Shown: piece by piece, positions 25,613 through 34,601 of the stretch
How positions within the stretch are numbered: the stretch's first letter is position 1
Layout: every line of letters starts with the position of its first letter
Assembly (NCBI GenBank): GCA_016712885.1
Contig: JADJQF010000002.1
Coordinates: 186,001 to 250,000 of the forward strand
Direction: 5' to 3'
Length of the DNA stretch: 64,000 bases
From: Candidatus Flexicrinis proximus
GTDB lineage: Bacteria; Chloroflexota; Anaerolineae; Aggregatilineales; Phototrophicaceae
Notes under the pieces: model-generated
Database searches by the model: none
What the model was told of the DNA's origin: nothing
What the model saw: the letters and a program-made list of their open reading frames with translations, nothing else
Program-made: the position numbers and the translations under genes

Positions 25613-27718
25613 ATGGAATTTCTCAGTAACAATGCACAATGGATCACGCTGTTCGTATCGCTAATCGGTATTGGTTTTGCGCTGTACCAGCGCAACTGGG
25701 TCCTTCAGCAGCCGACTGGCAACGAAAAGATGAACCGCATCGCCGGATATATCCAGCGCGGCGCCAGCGCGTTCCTTCAACGCGAATTCCGTTCAGTAGG
25801 CGTGCTCATGGCAATTGTCTTTGTCGTGCTGACAGTCCTGAGCATTGTCGACGGCAGCTCTGGAATGACTTTCCTTACTCCAGTGGCGTATCTGGTGGGT
25901 GGAGTCACGTCTGCGTTGACCGGGTACTTCGGGATGAATATCGCCGTGCGGGCGAATGTTCGCACAACCCAGGCGGCGAGCGAAAGTTTGAACAAAGGGT
26001 TACGCGTTGCATTTGCCAGCGGGTCAGTGATGGGAACAACGGTTGTCTCGCTCGCACTATTGGGCATCAGCGTCCTGTTCATCATCTTCCGGTCAATCGC
26101 AGGCGATGTGGACGCGGCAAATGCACTCGCGGGGTTCAGCTTCGGGGCGACATCCATCGCTATCTTCGCGCGCGTTGGCGGCGGAATCTTCACCAAAGCG
26201 GCAGACGTTGGGGCGGACCTTGTCGGCAAGACGGAGGCCGGTATTCCTGAAGACGACCCACGCAACCCGGCTGTCATCGCAGACAACGTGGGCGACAATG
26301 TCGGCGACGTTGCCGGTATGGGCGCAGACCTGTTCGAAAGCTACGCAAGCTCGATCATTGCGACCATCTCGCTGGCAGCCGCAGTCGGCGCCGGGAATTC
26401 GCCGCGGGTGGCTTTCCCGCTGCTGGTTGCCGCCGCGGGCTTGTTGGTCTCGATTGGCGCGACGTTCGTCGTACGCACGGAAGAAAACGCAACACATGCA
26501 AACCTGCTCCACAGCCTGCGCCGCGGCGTTTACTCGGCCAGCGCCGGCGTGACCGTAGCAGTCGTCATCCTAGGCATGATTTTGTTCGGTGACCAGGCGG
26601 GCGGGATCATTCTGGCAACGTTGTGCGGCCTGGCTGGTGGTGTCGCAATAGGCTACTTCACGGAGTACTACACGTCCGATGTGTATAAACCGACCCAGGA
26701 ACTGGCTGAAGCAGCGTTAAGCGGCGCCGGTATTGTCATCATCCGCGGGATCGCGTTAGGCATGCAGTCGACACTCGCGCCCGTTTTCGTCGTCGTCCTT
26801 GCCACCGTTGCGTCATTCGCGTTCGGCGGCATCTATGGGATCGCGATGGCAGCGGTTGGCATGCTGGCCACGCTGGGGATTACGCTTGCGACAGATGCTT
26901 ACGGTCCGGTCGCGGACAATGCCGGCGGAATCGCGGAAATGGCCGAGTTGGGAGAGCATGTCCGCGAACGCACCGATGCGCTGGACAGCCTTGGCAACAC
27001 GACCGCAGCGACCGGTAAGGGTTTCGCCATTGGTTCTGCGGCCATGACGGCCCTCGCGCTGATCGCCGCGTTTATCCAGGTGATCACCGGCCAGACCGAT
27101 ATCCTTTCGAACCCGAATGCGTTTGTCGTCAGCGTGGTCGACCCGCGGTTGCTCGGCGGCCTGTTTATCGGCGGCCTGCTGCCGTTCCTATTCAGCGCCC
27201 TGACGATGCTCGCAGTTGGGCGCGCAGCCGGCGGTATCGTGCAGGAGGTTCGCCGCCAGTTCAAGGAGATCCCCGGGTTGATGGAGGGCACCGCCGAGCC
27301 GGATTATGAGCGGTGTGTGGCGATCAGCACGGATAGTGCTATCCGCCAGATGGTTCTGCCAGGTGTAATCGCAGTTGCCGTACCGTTGGCCGTGGCCATC
27401 GGGGCGAAGCTGGCCAAAGGGACTGTATTCGAAGCCTATATCGGCACAGAAATGCTGATTGGGGTGCTGTTAGGATCGCTGATCACAGGTTTCATGCTCG
27501 CGGTGATGATGGCGAATGCAGGCGGGGCATGGGACAATGCCAAGAAGTACATCGAGCGCGGCAACCATGGCGGCAAGAAGTCAGACGCGCACAAGGCAGC
27601 GGTCGTGGGCGATACCGTTGGCGATCCGTTCAAGGATACGTCCGGGCCGTCGCTGAATATCCTCCTGAAGCTCGTCGCGATCGTGTGTCTGGTGATTGCA
27701 CCGTTCCTGGCGGCATAG
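25613..27718 (+). CDS. hppA: K+-dependent membrane-bound pyrophosphatase
   Basis: 701 residues, about 16 membrane helices, from the ATG after AAGAGGG. The catalytic motif is DVGADLVGKTEAGIPEDDPR, followed by NVGDNVGDVAGMGADLFES and late motifs KKYIERG, KAAVVGDTVGDPFKDTSGPS. GNTTAATGKG carries Ala, not Lys, at the position that separates K+-dependent from K+-independent enzymes, so K+ dependence is predicted. The enzyme couples pyrophosphate hydrolysis to H+ or Na+ pumping across the membrane; the ion cannot be decided from the motifs I can read. Longer in-frame start at 25466 rejected because promoter and SD lie downstream of it. Confidence 0.95.
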   Translation: MEFLSNNAQWITLFVSLIGIGFALYQRNWVLQQPTGNEKMNRIAGYIQRGASAFLQREFRSVGVLMAIVFVVLTVLSIVDGSSGMTFLTPVAYLVGGVTSALTGYFGMNIAVRANVRTTQAASESLNKGLRVAFASGSVMGTTVVSLALLGISVLFIIFRSIAGDVDAANALAGFSFGATSIAIFARVGGGIFTKAADVGADLVGKTEAGIPEDDPRNPAVIADNVGDNVGDVAGMGADLFESYASSIIATISLAAAVGAGNSPRVAFPLLVAAAGLLVSIGATFVVRTEENATHANLLHSLRRGVYSASAGVTVAVVILGMILFGDQAGGIILATLCGLAGGVAIGYFTEYYTSDVYKPTQELAEAALSGAGIVIIRGIALGMQSTLAPVFVVVLATVASFAFGGIYGIAMAAVGMLATLGITLATDAYGPVADNAGGIAEMAELGEHVRERTDALDSLGNTTAATGKGFAIGSAAMTALALIAAFIQVITGQTDILSNPNAFVVSVVDPRLLGGLFIGGLLPFLFSALTMLAVGRAAGGIVQEVRRQFKEIPGLMEGTAEPDYERCVAISTDSAIRQMVLPGVIAVAVPLAVAIGAKLAKGTVFEAYIGTEMLIGVLLGSLITGFMLAVMMANAGGAWDNAKKYIERGNHGGKKSDAHKAAVVGDTVGDPFKDTSGPSLNILLKLVAIVCLVIAPFLAA

Positions 27719-27747
27719 CCAGCGAAGGGCGAACAGCCGAAAGTGAG

Positions 27748-27784
27748 GCGCCAGACCTGTAACAGGTCTGGCGCTTTGTTTTCA
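27748..27784 (+). terminator. Rho-independent terminator after hppA
   Basis: GCGCCAGACCTGT (27748-27760) pairs perfectly with ACAGGTCTGGCGC (27762-27774), followed by TTTGTTTT. It ends the pyrophosphatase transcript and lies just before the convergent J-domain gene. Confidence 0.9.
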
Positions 27785-27812
27785 AGTGACATTACCCGCG
27801 ACTTCAGCGCGC

Positions 27813-28676
27813 TTATGTCCACTTGTTCGCGACATAGATAATCTCGAGTGCTTCGTTCAACTGCCGGAATTTTGCCTCGGCTTCTGAGGTGGGCAGTGTA
27901 CTGGTATCAGGATGAAAGCTGAGGGCGAGTTTGCGATAGGCGGCACGAACTTCGTCCCGATTCGAGCCTCGATCAACCTCAAGCAGCTCGTAGGCGTTTG
28001 CGATTCGGTCGAGATGCGGGATCACTGGCTTTGGAATGTCCTCGGTCCGGGGCTGCTCCCATCCCGTACTGCTCCAGGACTTCCACCGGTACTCGCGCGG
28101 GTCAGGCCGGTGATAGGTATTTCCGGTTCCGGTGTTGTGGCGCGGCGCGTACTGATCCTTCCAGAAGGCCTCGACCCCGAAGTCCGCGAGCTGCCACTCG
28201 CCCTTGATGTAGCGTGGACGGATTGCCGTGCGCAGGAAACGCAGGCGATCAAGTTTGGGGGCCGGGCCGTGGCGCGCGACCATGTCGCCGGTGCTGCCAA
28301 TGGGGTCGAAGTGAACCTGGCCGAGGTGCAGCTGTTCGGCGGCATAGTCGACGGTGTAGATGCGCTCATGGGCGAGAGCGTGGAGTGCAAGCAGCCATTC
28401 GGGGACCGTCAGACGCAGATCAGGCTCAGGCATCAGGTCGCGCGCCACCAAGAAAAGCGATCCAATGCCAATGTCGGTCGACTCCTGAAGGATGCGCCTG
28501 ATCACGCGCGTCTTCGCCGCAGCCAAGACGAAATGGACGTGAATGATTACGCCAGTCCACATATGAACGGCTAACAGGGGCTCGTGCGGCGCGATACCGC
28601 ACGAATGTACGCTGACCATCGCCAAGAACCGCTGACGCAAAGCGCGACGCGCGGACTCTAGCCCTGCGCTGTCCAA
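27813..28676 (-). CDS. Protein with C-terminal J domain and unknown N-terminal domain
   Basis: 287 residues. The last ~65 form a J domain: ANAYELLEVDRGSNRDEVRAA, LALSFHPDTST with the HPD triad at 255-257, and RQLNEALEIIY. HPD stimulates DnaK-type ATPases. The first ~200 residues have no family I recognise; they contain HMWTGVIIHVHFVLAA and a YIKGEWQLADFG segment, and are Trp/His/Arg-rich. J domains normally lie at the N-terminus in DnaJ, so this is a class III (C-type) co-chaperone whose N-domain probably picks the client. It overlaps the upstream deacetylase-like gene by 19 nt. Confidence 0.8.
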   Translation of the reverse strand: MDSAGLESARRALRQRFLAMVSVHSCGIAPHEPLLAVHMWTGVIIHVHFVLAAAKTRVIRRILQESTDIGIGSLFLVARDLMPEPDLRLTVPEWLLALHALAHERIYTVDYAAEQLHLGQVHFDPIGSTGDMVARHGPAPKLDRLRFLRTAIRPRYIKGEWQLADFGVEAFWKDQYAPRHNTGTGNTYHRPDPREYRWKSWSSTGWEQPRTEDIPKPVIPHLDRIANAYELLEVDRGSNRDEVRAAYRKLALSFHPDTSTLPTSEAEAKFRQLNEALEIIYVANKWT

Positions 28677-29578
28677 GATACGAACCTTTCAGACGCAATT
28701 CTGATGGTGGCGGCATGGATATCAACAATGTCCTCGATATCACGCGCATAGCCACCGCCCATAGCAATTGCTACGGGCAGGCAGGCCGCCGCACACAAGT
28801 CTAATACGAGGGCGTCACGTTCTGCCAGTCCTCGCTTGCTGATGTCCAACTTGCCCAGGCGGTCGCCGCTGTAGGGGTCGGCTCCAGCAATATAGATGGC
28901 GAGGTCTGCACCACTCATCGCGATGGCGCGGCGCGACCCTTCTGCAACCATTTCCAGATAGATGTCATCTGTCGTGCCATCCGGCAGGGCGATATCGAGG
29001 TCGCCGTCGATTTTACGGAATGGGAAGTTCTTTTCTCCGTGGATTGAGAAGGCGAAAATCGTCGGGTCGTCACGCACTATGTCGGCCGTGCCGTTCCCCT
29101 GATGCACATCGCAGTCAATCACCACAACTCGCTTCACTCTTCCTTCAGCTTGCATGGCGCGGGCGGCAATCACGGCATCGTTGAATACACAGAAACCTTC
29201 GCCGTGATCGCGGCAGGCGTGGTGGGTACCGCCGGCTAGGTTCGCGCTGATTCCGTCACCACCCAGTGCCGTCCGCGCCGCCATTACGGTTGCGCCGGAC
29301 GAGCGACGCGAACGTTCTATCATCTGTTCAGACCATGGAAATCCGATCCGGCGCACCTCCTCGCGGGTAAGTCGCCCGGACTTCGCCCGTTCGAGGTAGT
29401 TCAAGTCATGGCATCTCAAGATATCCAGATCAGACGCTGGCGGGGGAACTGACAAATCCTCTGTTCTTACGATGCCTTCGGCAAGCAACCGTTCGCGCAG
29501 ACGCGAGTACTTACGCATCGGAAAGCGGTGATCGGGCGGCAGCGGCAGAACAAAATGGTCGGCATAGAAGCACTTCAA
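28658..29578 (-). CDS. Histone deacetylase / AcuC-like zinc amidohydrolase
   Basis: 306 residues of the arginase/deacetylase fold. LAGGTHHACRDHGEGFCVFND contains the His pair and the FND signature; DCDVHQGNGT holds the zinc Asp and His; IAGADPYSGDRLG supplies the second zinc Asp. The start MKCFYADHFVLPLPPDHRFP is typical of bacterial AcuC/HDAC-like members. They deacetylate protein lysine, polyamines or acetoin-pathway enzymes; the substrate is unknown. Overlap with the J-domain gene suggests co-translation and perhaps a joint role in protein handling. Confidence 0.92.
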   Translation of the reverse strand: MKCFYADHFVLPLPPDHRFPMRKYSRLRERLLAEGIVRTEDLSVPPPASDLDILRCHDLNYLERAKSGRLTREEVRRIGFPWSEQMIERSRRSSGATVMAARTALGGDGISANLAGGTHHACRDHGEGFCVFNDAVIAARAMQAEGRVKRVVVIDCDVHQGNGTADIVRDDPTIFAFSIHGEKNFPFRKIDGDLDIALPDGTTDDIYLEMVAEGSRRAIAMSGADLAIYIAGADPYSGDRLGKLDISKRGLAERDALVLDLCAAACLPVAIAMGGGYARDIEDIVDIHAATIRIASERFVSWTAQG

Positions 29579-29646
29579 GGCATGATCCTGTCATGGCGGC
29601 AACTCTCGGGTTTAGCAGCCAATGAACTGACGGTAGCAATCAAGCA

Positions 29647-31125
29647 TTAGGATAAATCGGCCTTTACGAGCTCCGCAGCTACTTTTCCAGATAGTGTCAC
29701 CATCGGGACTCCTCCGCCTGGGTGGGTGGTTCCGCCCGCAAAGTACAGGCCGCGCAGATCAGGGCATCGATTGTGTGGGCGCCTGAACGCTGTAAACCGG
29801 CTGTTTGCGGACGCCCCGTAGAGTGCTCCTCGATGCGCCCCGGTCATGGTCTGGAGGTCATCCGGCGTTAAGACGTGTTGTGCCCGAATCCGATTGCGGA
29901 CAGTTAAGCCGTGGGCCTCTATCATGTTCAGCACGCGCTCAGCGTACGTCTCGGATACCGTCGCCCAACCGCTTTCTGGCGTCAGCGCAGGGGCATTGAC
30001 GAGTACAAACCAGTTCTCGCTTCCAGACGGGGCATGGGCAGGATCCGTCTTGGAAGTGATCGCGATATAGACCGTCGGCTGGTCGGCAGGAACTCCTTCG
30101 CGGAATATCTGGCGAAACTCCCGCGCGTAATCGTCAGAGAACAGGATGTTATGATGGCTGAGACCGTGCGTCACACTCTCAACCCCCAGAAGCATGATAA
30201 ATGCGCTGCAAGAGGGTTCAAACGCTTGAAGCCGTTTGAGTCTGGAAAGAAATTTGCCGGATTTCGGGAGGAGTCTCATATAGGTTGTCGTGACATCCAG
30301 GTTGGAGATCACAGCATCGGCGGGGACTGAAGCACCCGTCTCCAGTATTACGCCCACTGCTCGCCCATCCTGGCATGCGATCGATGCCACTCCACAGTTG
30401 GTCACGATCCCGATACCAAGTTCGCGCGCCAGCCGTTCCAATGCAGCGGCATAAGCGTATACCCCGCCCTGCGGATACCATACGCCACCCGACAACTCCA
30501 CGTCTGCGATGACATTGAGTGTGGCCGGGGCCTGGTACGGGCTCCCACCCACATAGGTGGCAAAGCGGCCGAGAACCTGCCGCAGCTTGGGAGAGCGAAC
30601 ATACGAGCGGATTGCGGCGTCCATCGTACGGAACGGGTCGGCAACAAGCCAATCTGTTAGCGGAACCTTCAGGAAGCTGGATGGGCGAGGCGGCTGATCG
30701 TAAATGAACACTGGACCGGTCACGCGATGAATTTGCGCGGCATATTCGAGGTAACGAAGATAGCCGTCCACATCGCCAGGAGCGATCGACGCGATACGCT
30801 CAGACATCACGCTTGTATCTGCCGATACGTCCAGGCGCGTCCTGTCCAACCAGAAGTAACTCGTAAGCGGGTCGATTGGGAGCAAGGTCACATAGTCGCT
30901 GAGGACGCGGCCAGCGGCGCTGAAGGTGTCTTCGAGGACGTGGCGCATCGTTATCACAGACGGGCCAGTATCCCAGCGGAACCCGCCTGACTCAATTTCG
31001 GACATCTTGCCGCCCACACGGTCATTCGTCTCATATACCGTGACTGTAAAACCAGAAGCCGCCAGACGAATCGCCGCGCTCAGGCCACCGATGCCCGCGC
31101 CAATCACAATTACGCGGCTAGACAT
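29647..31125 (-). CDS. crtI: Phytoene desaturase family protein
   Basis: 492 residues. The Rossmann FAD motif VIVIGAGIGGLSAAIRLAASG opens the protein. DRVGGKMSEIESGGFRWDTGPS is the CrtI/CrtN signature, and GLYFAGGTTHPGGGVPMVTLSG closes it. It converts phytoene by successive desaturations, most likely to lycopene, at the membrane. It is the last gene of the carotenoid operon and overlaps the upstream GT2 gene by 8 nt. A CrtD/CrtO-like desaturase or ketolase cannot be excluded by motif alone, but it is the only desaturase in the cluster, which favours CrtI. Confidence 0.9.
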   Translation of the reverse strand: MSSRVIVIGAGIGGLSAAIRLAASGFTVTVYETNDRVGGKMSEIESGGFRWDTGPSVITMRHVLEDTFSAAGRVLSDYVTLLPIDPLTSYFWLDRTRLDVSADTSVMSERIASIAPGDVDGYLRYLEYAAQIHRVTGPVFIYDQPPRPSSFLKVPLTDWLVADPFRTMDAAIRSYVRSPKLRQVLGRFATYVGGSPYQAPATLNVIADVELSGGVWYPQGGVYAYAAALERLARELGIGIVTNCGVASIACQDGRAVGVILETGASVPADAVISNLDVTTTYMRLLPKSGKFLSRLKRLQAFEPSCSAFIMLLGVESVTHGLSHHNILFSDDYAREFRQIFREGVPADQPTVYIAITSKTDPAHAPSGSENWFVLVNAPALTPESGWATVSETYAERVLNMIEAHGLTVRNRIRAQHVLTPDDLQTMTGAHRGALYGASANSRFTAFRRPHNRCPDLRGLYFAGGTTHPGGGVPMVTLSGKVAAELVKADLS

Positions 31126-32233
31126 GAGTCTGGCCCGCCCGGCTCAATACGCGGCCTTTCCACTGCGGCCCGCCTAAATGAACCCGCCAATAAAGCGAGT
31201 GGGCGGAAATCCGGGTCATAAGGAGTACCGAAATCGGCAGCAGTATCGCGTCGAATATCCGCTGGCGGGTTGCAGCGGCGCTAAGTGCGCGGATCAGAAC
31301 ACCGAGTGCGACCAGAGGAAGCCCATATTTGCCGTAGCGCGCGTCCTGAAGCAGAACGATTGGAAACAGGAACATCAGCCAATGAAAGACGATGGAGGCG
31401 AGAAGAGGAATTACCCCCCCAAAGCCAGCCATGATGTTCTTTGCATAACCGTCCCGAACACTCCCCCAATCCGTGTACATACGGCAGCCAATAAGGCTTG
31501 CGCCATCCGCCATTCGAAGGCGCAGACCCAGGCGTTTGACAATCCGCGCAAGCGTCACGTCTTCGAGGACAGTATGCCGAACTGCTTGGTGACCGCCGGT
31601 GCGCTGATAGGCACCGCATCGCCAGGCCATACACTGGCCATTGGAGGCCCCGAACAGGGCAAATGGAAGGTAGTGGACAGCCACAACGGGTAGATAGGCC
31701 ATGACAACCATCGCCATCAGAGGCACGATGAGCCGTTCGGGCAGCGTCACTGTTATCTGCGTTGGCCACACCGTCAGGAGATCGGCACGGGTGCGCTGAA
31801 ATTCAGCGACAAGCGCAGAAAGTGCTCCGGGCTGCCAGATGACGTCAGCATCGGTAAAGAGCAGCACTTCCCCCGTGGCAACCTGAGAGAGTTGATGACA
31901 GGCCCAATTTTTGCCCGACCATCCATCTGGAAGCGCCGCACCTGCGATTACGCGCACATGTCCACCCACGCTCCGGGCGAGTTCGGCCGTGGAGTCGCTC
32001 GAATGATCATCAAGTACCAGGACTTCGAAATCGGGGTAGTCCTGTGCATCCAGACGCGCGAGTGTTCCCTTGATGACTGCGGCCTCGTCACGCGCCGGTA
32101 TCAACACAGAAACGCGAGGGAGCGGCGACGCGGGGGGAAATTGCCTTAGTCGCGGGAATAGGAATGTGTTCGACAGCAGTATGCCTGCCATCGCCACCAA
32201 AACAAGACTTACGATAATGATCAGAACGTTCAT
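31118..32233 (-). CDS. Family 2 glycosyltransferase, CruG/CruC/CrtQ-like
   Basis: 371 residues. An N-terminal membrane helix (LIIIVSLVLVAMAGILLS) leads into a GT-A domain: RVSVLIPARDEAAVIKGTL, VLVLDDHSSDST, the metal-binding LLFTDADV, and HTVLEDVTLARIVKRLG. Two to three C-terminal membrane helices follow. Position next to cruF matches cyanobacterial CruG (carotenoid 2'-O-glycosyltransferase) and chlorobial CruC. The inferred role is transfer of a sugar to a hydroxylated carotenoid. Gap to the PlsY-like gene is 3 nt. Confidence 0.85.
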   Translation of the reverse strand: MNVLIIIVSLVLVAMAGILLSNTFLFPRLRQFPPASPLPRVSVLIPARDEAAVIKGTLARLDAQDYPDFEVLVLDDHSSDSTAELARSVGGHVRVIAGAALPDGWSGKNWACHQLSQVATGEVLLFTDADVIWQPGALSALVAEFQRTRADLLTVWPTQITVTLPERLIVPLMAMVVMAYLPVVAVHYLPFALFGASNGQCMAWRCGAYQRTGGHQAVRHTVLEDVTLARIVKRLGLRLRMADGASLIGCRMYTDWGSVRDGYAKNIMAGFGGVIPLLASIVFHWLMFLFPIVLLQDARYGKYGLPLVALGVLIRALSAAATRQRIFDAILLPISVLLMTRISAHSLYWRVHLGGPQWKGRVLSRAGQTHV

Positions 32234-32236
32234 GTG

Positions 32237-32836
32237 TCAGGACTTGGATAGACGAGCTAAAGGCCCACGGAAAGCGATAGGTTTCGTCAGATCGGTGCGA
32301 TGCTTTACGATGAAGATAGCAATGTTGAGCGCCCAGATTACCCAGAGTTCCAAGGGCGACTGAGCCATTGCCAAATACACCCCTATGCCGGCCATAGTGA
32401 ACATCAGCGCCCAACCACTTACGGTGAGGAGCAGGGAGAAACAGACAAGGAGCACAATTCCGACAAGCGGCACCGTCCAAATTGTGAGTCCGATCCAGAT
32501 GCCCAGGGAAACGGCAACCGCTTTCCCGCCGCGAAATTCGAGAAATGGGGTATAGGCATGTCCGAGGACTGGAGCGATAGCACACAAGACCAGACCGGCC
32601 CCGTCAATGTGCATCACTTGCGCGGCAAGTCCAACTGGAAAGGCGCCTTTGGCGACTTCCAGCGCGATAGCCAGCGCACCCCACCCTACCCCACCCGAAC
32701 GGAAGACATTAAACGCGCCCGGATTCTTATCCCCTACCGCGCGAATGTCGCGCTTGAGACCGTACCTTCCAAGCCAGACCGCCAGCGGAAGCGCACCACA
32801 ATAAAACCCAAAGACTGTGAAGATCAGAGTGTCCAT
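32237..32836 (-). CDS. PlsY-like acyltransferase in the carotenoid operon
   Basis: 199 residues with about five membrane helices. The PlsY motifs are recognisable but altered: motif 1 reads VGDKNPGAFNVFR where PlsY has GSGNxGATNVLR, and motif 2 reads PVLGHAYTPFLEFRGGKAVA. PlsY transfers an acyl group from acyl-phosphate to glycerol-3-phosphate. It overlaps cruF by 13 nt and is 3 nt from the GT2 gene, so it may instead acylate the carotenoid sugar. That is inference; housekeeping PlsY remains possible. Start at 32836 (not 33013) because the earlier reading lies within cruF and is not PlsY-like. Confidence 0.82.
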   Translation of the reverse strand: MDTLIFTVFGFYCGALPLAVWLGRYGLKRDIRAVGDKNPGAFNVFRSGGVGWGALAIALEVAKGAFPVGLAAQVMHIDGAGLVLCAIAPVLGHAYTPFLEFRGGKAVAVSLGIWIGLTIWTVPLVGIVLLVCFSLLLTVSGWALMFTMAGIGVYLAMAQSPLELWVIWALNIAIFIVKHRTDLTKPIAFRGPLARLSKS

Positions 32837-33621
32837 TGCGCCCGCCTTGCTCGATACCCTGCAATACCCATGACGGCACCCATACCAACAAAACCAAATA
32901 GTGCAGGCCCGGGCTGCTCCCAGAATACGGCAAGACCGATCGCCTGGAACGCCCACACGACGGCATAAACCAACAGCAATGGACCAATACTCAAGCGCGG
33001 CGGCCGGATACACAGTGTGACAAGGCCGGCGACAGCGAACCAGCCCGCGAAATTACTCAACGGAATGCCAAAGTACGGCCCCGACTGTTCCCACGTCCAG
33101 AAGCCCCAACCGACCATTTGCGGATCAAGGTAAAGGTCCCAGGCGGTCATTGCTAACCCTGTAAGCGCGGCGAATAACACCCAGTCACGTCGAGTCCGGA
33201 CCTTATCGCCGAGCACGGCGTAGGATACTGCCCAGGAGGGTCCGAGCATCATCAGCCACGCAAGCGGTATGAGAAGCGGAACATCGAGCAGCTGAGGCTG
33301 CAAGAGACCGCTATAGGAGTAGTCTCCGAAGGGAAAGCCGGTGGTGTGGCCCAGAAATTCTGCAGACCACGTCAGAATGGCAGTTAGGGCTACGGCAGGG
33401 ACGAGCCGGGGAAGATGCCATGTCTTTAGCAGGACGACGAGAACAGCTAAACACTGAAATACGGTACTGGCGGTAGACATGGCGGGAATGACCGAGTCCC
33501 CCCAGATCCAGCGCGCGATCGGGAGCGCGATCATGGTGAGGATCCAAGCTCCGATGAAAACCGATACCGTCCGGTGCTGAGCCAAAACCCGCTGAATAGG
33601 ATAGCGTGTCACTGTCGTCAC
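32824..33621 (-). CDS. cruF: Carotenoid 1',2'-hydratase, CruF family
   Basis: 265 residues, about seven membrane helices. Family signatures of CruF/DUF422: AEFLGHTTGFPFGDYSYSG, VPLLIPLAWLMM, TAWDLYLDPQMVGWGFWTW and GPYFGIPLSNFAGWF, all with conserved acidic and aromatic residues. CruF adds water to the psi end of gamma-carotene or lycopene to give the 1'-hydroxy product that is then glycosylated. The stop overlaps PlsY; the start overlaps the tocopherol-cyclase-like gene by 4 nt. Confidence 0.9.
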   Translation of the reverse strand: MTTVTRYPIQRVLAQHRTVSVFIGAWILTMIALPIARWIWGDSVIPAMSTASTVFQCLAVLVVLLKTWHLPRLVPAVALTAILTWSAEFLGHTTGFPFGDYSYSGLLQPQLLDVPLLIPLAWLMMLGPSWAVSYAVLGDKVRTRRDWVLFAALTGLAMTAWDLYLDPQMVGWGFWTWEQSGPYFGIPLSNFAGWFAVAGLVTLCIRPPRLSIGPLLLVYAVVWAFQAIGLAVFWEQPGPALFGFVGMGAVMGIAGYRARRAQWTL

Positions 33622-34601
33622 GGCGTTACCAGCCGATGCAATTCGCCATGTACTTCAAGCGCCGCACACTCCCCAATATCCTCCAGCACCAGACGGCCAT
33701 CGAGGGTCTCCAGCCGCAGGTGTAGCTTTGACCGCATTGTTTCGTCCACGCGCTTGTGCATCTCGGTGCGAATCGGCGCTTTAAGCAAACCTCCGGCATG
33801 GCGTTCTGCAGTCAGGGTCAGTTTCATCCCGCGGCCGGTTACCTCCCAGGTTACATGACTATCCGAAATCTGGAGGCGCGGTGTAGTTGAGCGGTTATAT
33901 GTTGCCCAACGATAGTGTGTTCCGCGATGCCATAGTGCGATAATAAAGCCGGGAAAATTCAGGCCCCAGAGCGGAATACGGGCGATTGAAGCCGATAGCG
34001 ATGTGCCAGGCATTGAAAAGTGGTTTGACTGCATCCAAATGTAGGCTGAGGGGAAGTTTGTGCCCCAGTCTTTCTCGATATAGCCGCGTCCCCCGTCGAA
34101 GGTGTGTCGTTTCCCGTCGATCTCAAGTGTACCGGCCAGCTCATGATCGAGGCTGAGTAGTCCGTGATAACACTCCATCGCCGGAATGTAGGCGAACGGT
34201 CCCATTATGCCTGGCTGATACACGGAGTGGACGAGCGGCACACAACCTCGGAACTGGATTTTGCCTGAAATCTGTCGTTGACCGTCCGCGATATTGAGCT
34301 GAACGGACTCACCCGAAAAGGAGTTGTCCGCGATACGGACTTCGAACCGGTACGGGTCAGCCGCAAACGCCTCCGCTGGAAACGTGTGGTACGTCGCGTG
34401 ACCTGTAAGGCCGTCCAGAACCTGGATAAACGAGTGGCTCTTATCGGGATCATCACTGATAAAGATCCCGGGAATAACAGCCCAGCGCTGCCCTCGTGCC
34501 GCATCGACAAGTTTGAAGTACCAGCCCTCGAAGAACGGTGGTCGTCGATCGAATCCATGATATATCTCGGGACGCCGGATACCGCGCAGGTATCGAATCA
34601 T
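33618..34601 (-). CDS. Tocopherol cyclase (VTE1)-like protein
   Basis: 327 residues. It resembles the tocopherol_cycl family of plant VTE1 in RRPPFFEGWYFKLVDA near the N-terminus and in the central GGRGYIEKDWGTNFPSAYIW followed by QSNHF. The rest is beta-rich (lipocalin-like barrels). Plant VTE1 closes the chromanol ring of tocopherol. In bacteria the family is largely uncharacterised. It overlaps its neighbours by 4 nt on both sides (ATGA), so it is an integral member of the carotenoid operon and may modify an isoprenoid. No signal peptide or membrane helix. Confidence 0.82.
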   Translation of the reverse strand: MIRYLRGIRRPEIYHGFDRRPPFFEGWYFKLVDAARGQRWAVIPGIFISDDPDKSHSFIQVLDGLTGHATYHTFPAEAFAADPYRFEVRIADNSFSGESVQLNIADGQRQISGKIQFRGCVPLVHSVYQPGIMGPFAYIPAMECYHGLLSLDHELAGTLEIDGKRHTFDGGRGYIEKDWGTNFPSAYIWMQSNHFSMPGTSLSASIARIPLWGLNFPGFIIALWHRGTHYRWATYNRSTTPRLQISDSHVTWEVTGRGMKLTLTAERHAGGLLKAPIRTEMHKRVDETMRSKLHLRLETLDGRLVLEDIGECAALEVHGELHRLVTP

